NCBI GenBank assembly: GCA_963660495.1
Contig: CAVKYO010000010.1
Span: forward strand, 1-10,762
From: CAG-877 sp963660495
Lineage (GTDB): Bacteria > Bacillota_I > Bacilli_A > RF39 > UBA660
Length of the DNA: 10,762 nt
Direction of reading: 5' to 3'
Part shown: positions 7,468-10,762 of the stretch, one piece after another
Position numbering within the stretch: the stretch's first letter is position 1
How the letters are laid out: each line of letters begins with the position of its first letter
Position numbers and translations under genes: made by a program
The notes under the pieces: model-generated
What the model was told of the DNA's origin: nothing
Database searches by the model: none
The model's input: only the letters and a program-made list of their open reading frames with translations

Positions 7468-7494
7468 AAAAAACTAGAACTTGTTAGGTTCCAG
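7468..7494 (-). terminator. Rho-independent terminator after the regulator gene
   Basis: Minus-strand hairpin CTGGAAC (7488-7494) with GTTCTAG (7474-7480), 7 bp including one G-U pair, and a 7-nt loop. It is followed by six T residues (7468-7473). It begins directly after the TGA stop and separates regulator transcription from the ABC operon, unless read-through occurs. Confidence 0.8.
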
Positions 7495-8475
7495 TCATGA
7501 TAGCATGTATTTTTTTAGATAATTATTAATAAAGTTTTGATGTTCTTGGTCATTTTTATCTGATGAACTTTTTTGATAAATAATTTTGTCATCATTTGAT
7601 TTTTGATAAAATAAGTAATCTGTTTCTAAATAATAAAGCCATTCTTCTTTTAAATTGTTTTGGTTATTAAAAACTTCTAGTTGTTTTTCTTCTTCAAAAT
7701 ATACAAAAATGAGATTATCTGTTTCATAGATATATCCATCACGATCTTTTATTCCTTTATTTTTGATGCTTTTAATTATACTTTTTTTCTCTGCAGTTAG
7801 ATTGGACTTAGTAGTTTTTGAAATGGTATTATCTGATATTTTTGTTTTCTTTTGAAATATAATATTATTATTTGAAAAGTCTTTTATGACATTTAATTTT
7901 ATCGTTTCTTCTTTTGAATTAGAAAAAGTTATTTGAAGATATAAATTTTTGATTATGCTATTCACTTTGTTAAATGGGAAATGTGCATCATATCCATAAT
8001 AATCTGTTAAAAGAATATTTTCTGAAGATGTTTCAACAAGTAAATATTCCTTGTTTTTTATCTTGTAATATAATTTTACTTTGGATATTTTTGTGCTTTT
8101 GTCGTAGGTTAATTCCCCCAATCTAAAATATGTTTTTTGTCTTGTTGTGACAAAAATACCATTAGTAGTAGCAACAGTTTTTCCTTCTCCATCTACTTTG
8201 TAAACTTTTATGGAATTATAAGAATTAATAAAATAGTATGTTAAAAATACAATAAGTAACATTAATATTATTACTGTAAAAGCAATAAACATTTTCTTGT
8301 TTTTTTTACTTTTTTTATTAGTTTCATCTAATATATTTAAGGTTACTGTTTCAAGAGCTTTTATACTCTTTTTTTCTATCCTTTCTCCTGCAAGGATTTC
8401 ATTAATTGATACATCAAATATTTCACTTAATTTTATTAATACCAAGGAGTCAGGAATAGTTATTCCTGTTTCCCG
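7495..8475 (-). pseudogene. Membrane-anchored XRE-type regulator, 5'-truncated at the recombinase junction
   Basis: The frame ends at TGA 7495-7497. Read upstream it stays open to codons at 8451-8475 giving ETGITIPDSLVLIKLSEIF and DVSINEILAGE. This is the characteristic end of a Firmicute HTH_3 domain, which normally continues upstream through a WE.G motif and four more helices. Here the motif reads RETG, an in-frame TAA follows at 8476-8478, and the sequence beyond is recombinase gene. After the remnant come a basic linker, a membrane segment (about 52-74 counted from the TTG at 8445) and an external domain of about 240 residues without recognised motifs. A start at TTG 8445 is poor: no ribosome site at the right distance and no complete helix-turn-helix. 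Intact, it would be a one-component sensor-repressor or activator, most likely for the neighbouring ABC operon. That role is inferred from position. Confidence 0.8.
8446..8473. other. Candidate recombinase attachment site (near-perfect inverted repeat)
   Basis: CAGGAATA (8451-8458) and TATTCCTG (8461-8468) are perfect inverted arms around GT (8459-8460). The symmetry resumes outside with GGA (8446-8448) and TCC (8471-8473), matching 11 of 13 positions per arm. Two-base cores flanked by imperfect inverted arms are the known layout of serine-recombinase att sites. The site sits where recombinase coding sequence changes into regulator coding sequence. Which base pair is the crossover cannot be decided from one end alone. 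Confidence 0.6.
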
Positions 8476-10141
8476 TTACAAATGACACAGCATCAATACG
8501 ATTAGTTTTTTCATTATAATTGCCTATATAATCTCCACCAAGTTTTAATATAAATCTTATTGCATTAGGGTTAATATTTCCATTCTCATCAACTTCGCCA
8601 ATGATAATCTTATCAAAGAATCTATCAAAACAAGTTTTATCAAATTCTTTTAAAGGTTTTTCACTATCTAAAATGATACTTTCAATTTGTTTTAATTGCT
8701 TTAACATTTTAGTATTGCTATTTTTAATAGATTCGTATTCATCTATTTTGATATTTAAAACTCTTAATTCTTCGTTTATTTCTCGTTCTTTATCATTGTA
8801 GGCATCTTTATTTTCTATATTATCTAATTTTAAATCAATTAAATTTGATAATCTCTTTTGCAGTGTAGCTCTTTCTTTATATAATTTATCAAGTTTTGAT
8901 TTACTATCATCTTCTGTTAAAGTATCTTTAATAGCACTTAATAACTTATCTTTTGTTTTATGTCTTTTAGTTATAACAGCATTATATACTTGTATAAACA
9001 TTTCTTCTAATATTTCTTCTCTTAAAGTAATTGATTCAGGACAATTTTCTTTGTTTACCACTTTATGATAACAAGACCAATATACATTTTGAGTTCCATC
9101 TTTCTTTTTTCCACTAACTCGTCTTGCATAATTTGTTCCACATATTCCACATTCAATTTTAGAACTAAAAGCATATTTATTAGTGAATTTACTTGAATGA
9201 CTTTTTCCCTCTGGTATTATCTTTTTACTTCTTTTAGATAATATCTCTTGGCATTTGTCCCAAACTTCTCTTGAAATAATAGGTGTATGATGATCTTTAA
9301 CATAATATTGTTCTCTCTCGCCATAATTTCTTTGCTTTTTATGTGTAATAGGACTTATTACATAATACTTTTGACATAATAAATCTCCAACATATTTTTC
9401 ATTAGAAATCATTTCTCTTACACCCTGTTGAGTAAAGTTTTTACCAGTATAAGTTTTATAACCTTTTTCATTAAGTTTAATTGCTATTGTTCTTGTTCCA
9501 ATTCCATCAGCATACCAATTAAATATTTGTCTAACAACTTCGGCTTGTTCTTCGTAAACTTCTAGAGTTTTAAGTTCTTTATTCCATTTATAACCATAAC
9601 ATTCAGCTTTACCAACAAATTCTCCTCTTTTCATCATTGCTCTTATACCTAACTTAACATTTTGAGATGTTGATTCACTTTCGCCTTGTGCAAAGGCACT
9701 ATAAAAGGTTAAAAACATTTCACTTTCTAAATCCATTGTATGCAAGTTTTCTTTTTCAAAATAGACATCAATATTCTTTTCTCTTAAATCTCTACAATAT
9801 TTTAAAGTATCAAGTGTATTTCTTGCAAATCTTGATATAGATTTAGCAATAATCATATCTATCTTTCCATTTAAAGCATCATCTATCATTCGTTGAAACT
9901 CTGTTCTATTTTTAACTTGAGTTCCTGAAATACCCTCATCAGCATATATTCCTACAAACTTCCAATCTGGATTAGATTTAATAAACTCGCTATAATGTTC
10001 AATTTGTGATTCATAACTATTAAGTTGTTCCTCACTATCTGTTGAAACCCTACAATAAGCACATACTCGTTTAATTGATTTCTTAATCGTATTGACACTT
10101 TCGGTTATGAGATTAGGTTTAATAATCTCAACCTGTGCCAT
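8450..10141 (-). CDS. Large serine recombinase (site-specific integrase/transposase)
   Basis: A complete 563-residue recombinase. The N-terminal resolvase-type catalytic domain (about 25-170) has nucleophile Ser33 in YCRVSTD and the Arg motif SISRFARN (Arg104, Arg107). A recombinase domain follows (about 180-300, including GIGTRTIAIKLNEKGY). A zinc ribbon uses Cys331, Cys334, Cys357 and Cys367, and a long coiled coil (about 395-475) is typical of the family. It would integrate and excise the element through att sites. ATG lies about 5 nt after GAGAGG, with TATAAT upstream (10198-10203). It is preceded by a 50-residue gene. The last few codons (from about 8475 down) also read, in another frame, as the conserved regulator segment. 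The extreme C-terminus and stop codon are therefore probably supplied by target DNA. Confidence 0.95.
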   Translation of the reverse strand: MAQVEIIKPNLITESVNTIKKSIKRVCAYCRVSTDSEEQLNSYESQIEHYSEFIKSNPDWKFVGIYADEGISGTQVKNRTEFQRMIDDALNGKIDMIIAKSISRFARNTLDTLKYCRDLREKNIDVYFEKENLHTMDLESEMFLTFYSAFAQGESESTSQNVKLGIRAMMKRGEFVGKAECYGYKWNKELKTLEVYEEQAEVVRQIFNWYADGIGTRTIAIKLNEKGYKTYTGKNFTQQGVREMISNEKYVGDLLCQKYYVISPITHKKQRNYGEREQYYVKDHHTPIISREVWDKCQEILSKRSKKIIPEGKSHSSKFTNKYAFSSKIECGICGTNYARRVSGKKKDGTQNVYWSCYHKVVNKENCPESITLREEILEEMFIQVYNAVITKRHKTKDKLLSAIKDTLTEDDSKSKLDKLYKERATLQKRLSNLIDLKLDNIENKDAYNDKEREINEELRVLNIKIDEYESIKNSNTKMLKQLKQIESIILDSEKPLKEFDKTCFDRFFDKIIIGEVDENGNINPNAIRFILKLGGDYIGNYNEKTNRIDAVSFVTGNRNNYS

Positions 10142-10197
10142 TTATACCTCTCTTTCTTTCTATTAGTAGCAGTATTTTAAATCCTGCCCTCATAATG

Positions 10198-10203
10198 ATT
10201 ATA
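10198..10203 (-). promoter_or_regulatory. Possible -10 box for the recombinase gene
   Basis: Minus-strand TATAAT about 57 bp before the recombinase ATG. The hexamer 17 bp upstream (TACAGA) is a poor -35, so this is a weak or regulated promoter at best. The gene may instead be transcribed from further upstream. Confidence 0.4.
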
Positions 10204-10231
10204 CCTTATTTATTCATAAATCTGTAGCCTT

Positions 10232-10384
10232 TTAATAAAATTTGCTTATTTTTTCTTTCAATATGTAATATTGCTTTTCAGTTATTAAATTTAAATCTCT
10301 TAATTTTGCTATTATTGATAAGTTTATTGTTTCATCAATATAGTTTTCTATTTCTAATTGTGTTAATTGTTTTGTATCTGTCAT
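10232..10384 (-). CDS. Small helical protein (50 aa) preceding the recombinase
   Basis: ATG at 10384 is preceded by AAAGGGGG about 10 nt upstream, and TAA ends the frame after 50 codons. The sequence is two predicted helices: an acidic N-terminal one (QLTQLEIENYIDETINL) and AKLRDLNLITEKQYYILKEK. The second resembles the SHOCT-like pattern of a helix, a short turn with leu-ile-thr-glu, and a helix ending in Lys/Tyr. Such small proteins commonly precede recombinases on Firmicute elements. No catalytic or DNA-binding motif is visible. A regulatory or directionality role is possible but unsupported. It ends 90 bp before the recombinase start and lies 73 bp downstream of the OB-like gene, as part of the same leftward cluster. 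Confidence 0.65.
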   Translation of the reverse strand: MTDTKQLTQLEIENYIDETINLSIIAKLRDLNLITEKQYYILKEKISKFY

Positions 10385-10457
10385 AATCTGATTACCCCCT
10401 TTCAAAATATTTTTAATAATAATTCCTCATAACTAATCTCATTCCTTTCGTTCAATA

Positions 10458-10761
10458 CTATTTAAAATCTTTTAATAATTGTTCCATTTCTTGTAGTTCT
10501 TCTTTTGTTAGTGGTGTTTTCTCACATCTTTTACCATTCCACACCATAACTCCATCTGGATCATATCTAATATGTGGTGCTTTTCTTCCCTTTGTAATAT
10601 CATCTGGATTATTAGCAATATCTACTACTGATATAAAACTTTGTATATTATTATTTGAATTTTTATAAGAGTTTAAATAACCTTTTACAAATACTTTTGT
10701 TCCTTTAACAAGAAAAGAATTAAAATAAAAGAATTTATTTTAATTCGCGCCTTTCGGCCAT
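10458..10761 (-). pseudogene. OB-fold/SSB-like mobile-element protein, apparently frameshifted near its start
   Basis: A 93-codon frame ending TAG at 10458-10460 reads NKFFYFNSF, LVKGTKVFVKGYLNSY, FISVVDI and then HIRYDPDGVMVWNGKRC. The alternating strand pattern (VKGTKVFVKG then FISVVDI) recalls single-stranded-DNA-binding OB folds of mobile elements. The last 20 residues are an acidic/basic helix. This frame has no start codon: it meets TAA at 10740-10742. In the frame one base away an ATG at 10761 reads MAERREL. Removing one A from the AAAA run (10738-10741) joins the two into a natural-looking N-terminus. Either a one-base insertion has broken the gene, or the assembly has a homopolymer error. 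Any ribosome site lies outside the window. Function is assigned only loosely. Confidence 0.5.
10717..10746. repeat. 13-bp perfect inverted repeat with 4-nt loop
   Basis: GAATTAAAATAAA (10717-10729) and TTTATTTTAATTC (10734-10746) are exact inverted copies around AGAA. It covers the first codons of the OB-like gene, including the suspected frameshift. It could fold near the translation start, be a slippage-prone site, or be an assembly fold-back. It is not followed by a T-run that would make it a terminator for any gene here. Confidence 0.7.
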
Positions 10762-10762
10762 A

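Noticed and set aside
7495..8445. Complete regulator starting at TTG 8445
   Set aside because: It would begin in the last helix of an HTH domain and has no ribosome site at the right distance. Conserved residues continue upstream to the recombinase junction.
5970..8801. Plus-strand open frames at 5970-6206, 8297-8485 and 8601-8801
   Set aside because: These are shadows of the permease, regulator and recombinase genes, with no initiation signals or recognisable domains.

Overview
The window is strongly A+T-rich DNA. It carries a sortase-anchored surface adhesin, a Firmicute-type membrane regulator/ABC operon and a large serine recombinase. That combination suggests a low-GC Gram-positive bacterium (Bacilli, Erysipelotrichia-like or Clostridia-like, possibly from a gut community), but I cannot name a genus. 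The standard code applies: at least six tryptophans in five intact genes are TGG, and TGA ends two reading frames. Every supported gene is on the minus strand, so transcription runs from high to low coordinates.

Right end (about 8450-10762): one end of an integrated mobile element. It holds a small OB-fold/SSB-like gene that appears frameshifted at its 5' end, a 50-residue helical protein, and a large serine recombinase. The recombinase stops inside what looks like an attachment site, a near-perfect inverted repeat at 8446-8473.

Middle (about 4427-8475): a membrane-anchored XRE-type regulator, a MacB/LolD-type ABC ATPase and two FtsX/MacB-like permeases. The regulator has lost most of its DNA-binding domain at the recombinase junction. 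The first permease has an in-frame TAA at codon 11. This looks like a peptide- or stress-responsive efflux operon damaged by the insertion and by point mutation. Precise excision of the element might restore the regulator.

Next (3308-4305): a decayed lipoprotein resembling the chagasin/I42 protease inhibitors, with an ATA codon where the start should be and TGA where a Trp is expected, then an intact YfcE-like metallophosphodiesterase.

Left end (157-3295): a clear promoter drives a compact three-gene surface operon. It contains a thioester-domain adhesin with two Cna_B/SpaA repeats and a VPDTA sorting signal, an overlapping sortase that lacks the usual catalytic Arg, and an unrecognised five-TM protein with a cytoplasmic coiled-coil tail. 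A terminator built around the last stop codon closes it.

Far left edge (1-152): two good tandem minus-strand promoters point out of the window into a pure GACA tetranucleotide tract of at least 13 copies. The tract spans the predicted start site of the nearer promoter and lies in frame in a short open frame beginning at 86. This resembles a phase-variable contingency locus whose body lies outside the window.
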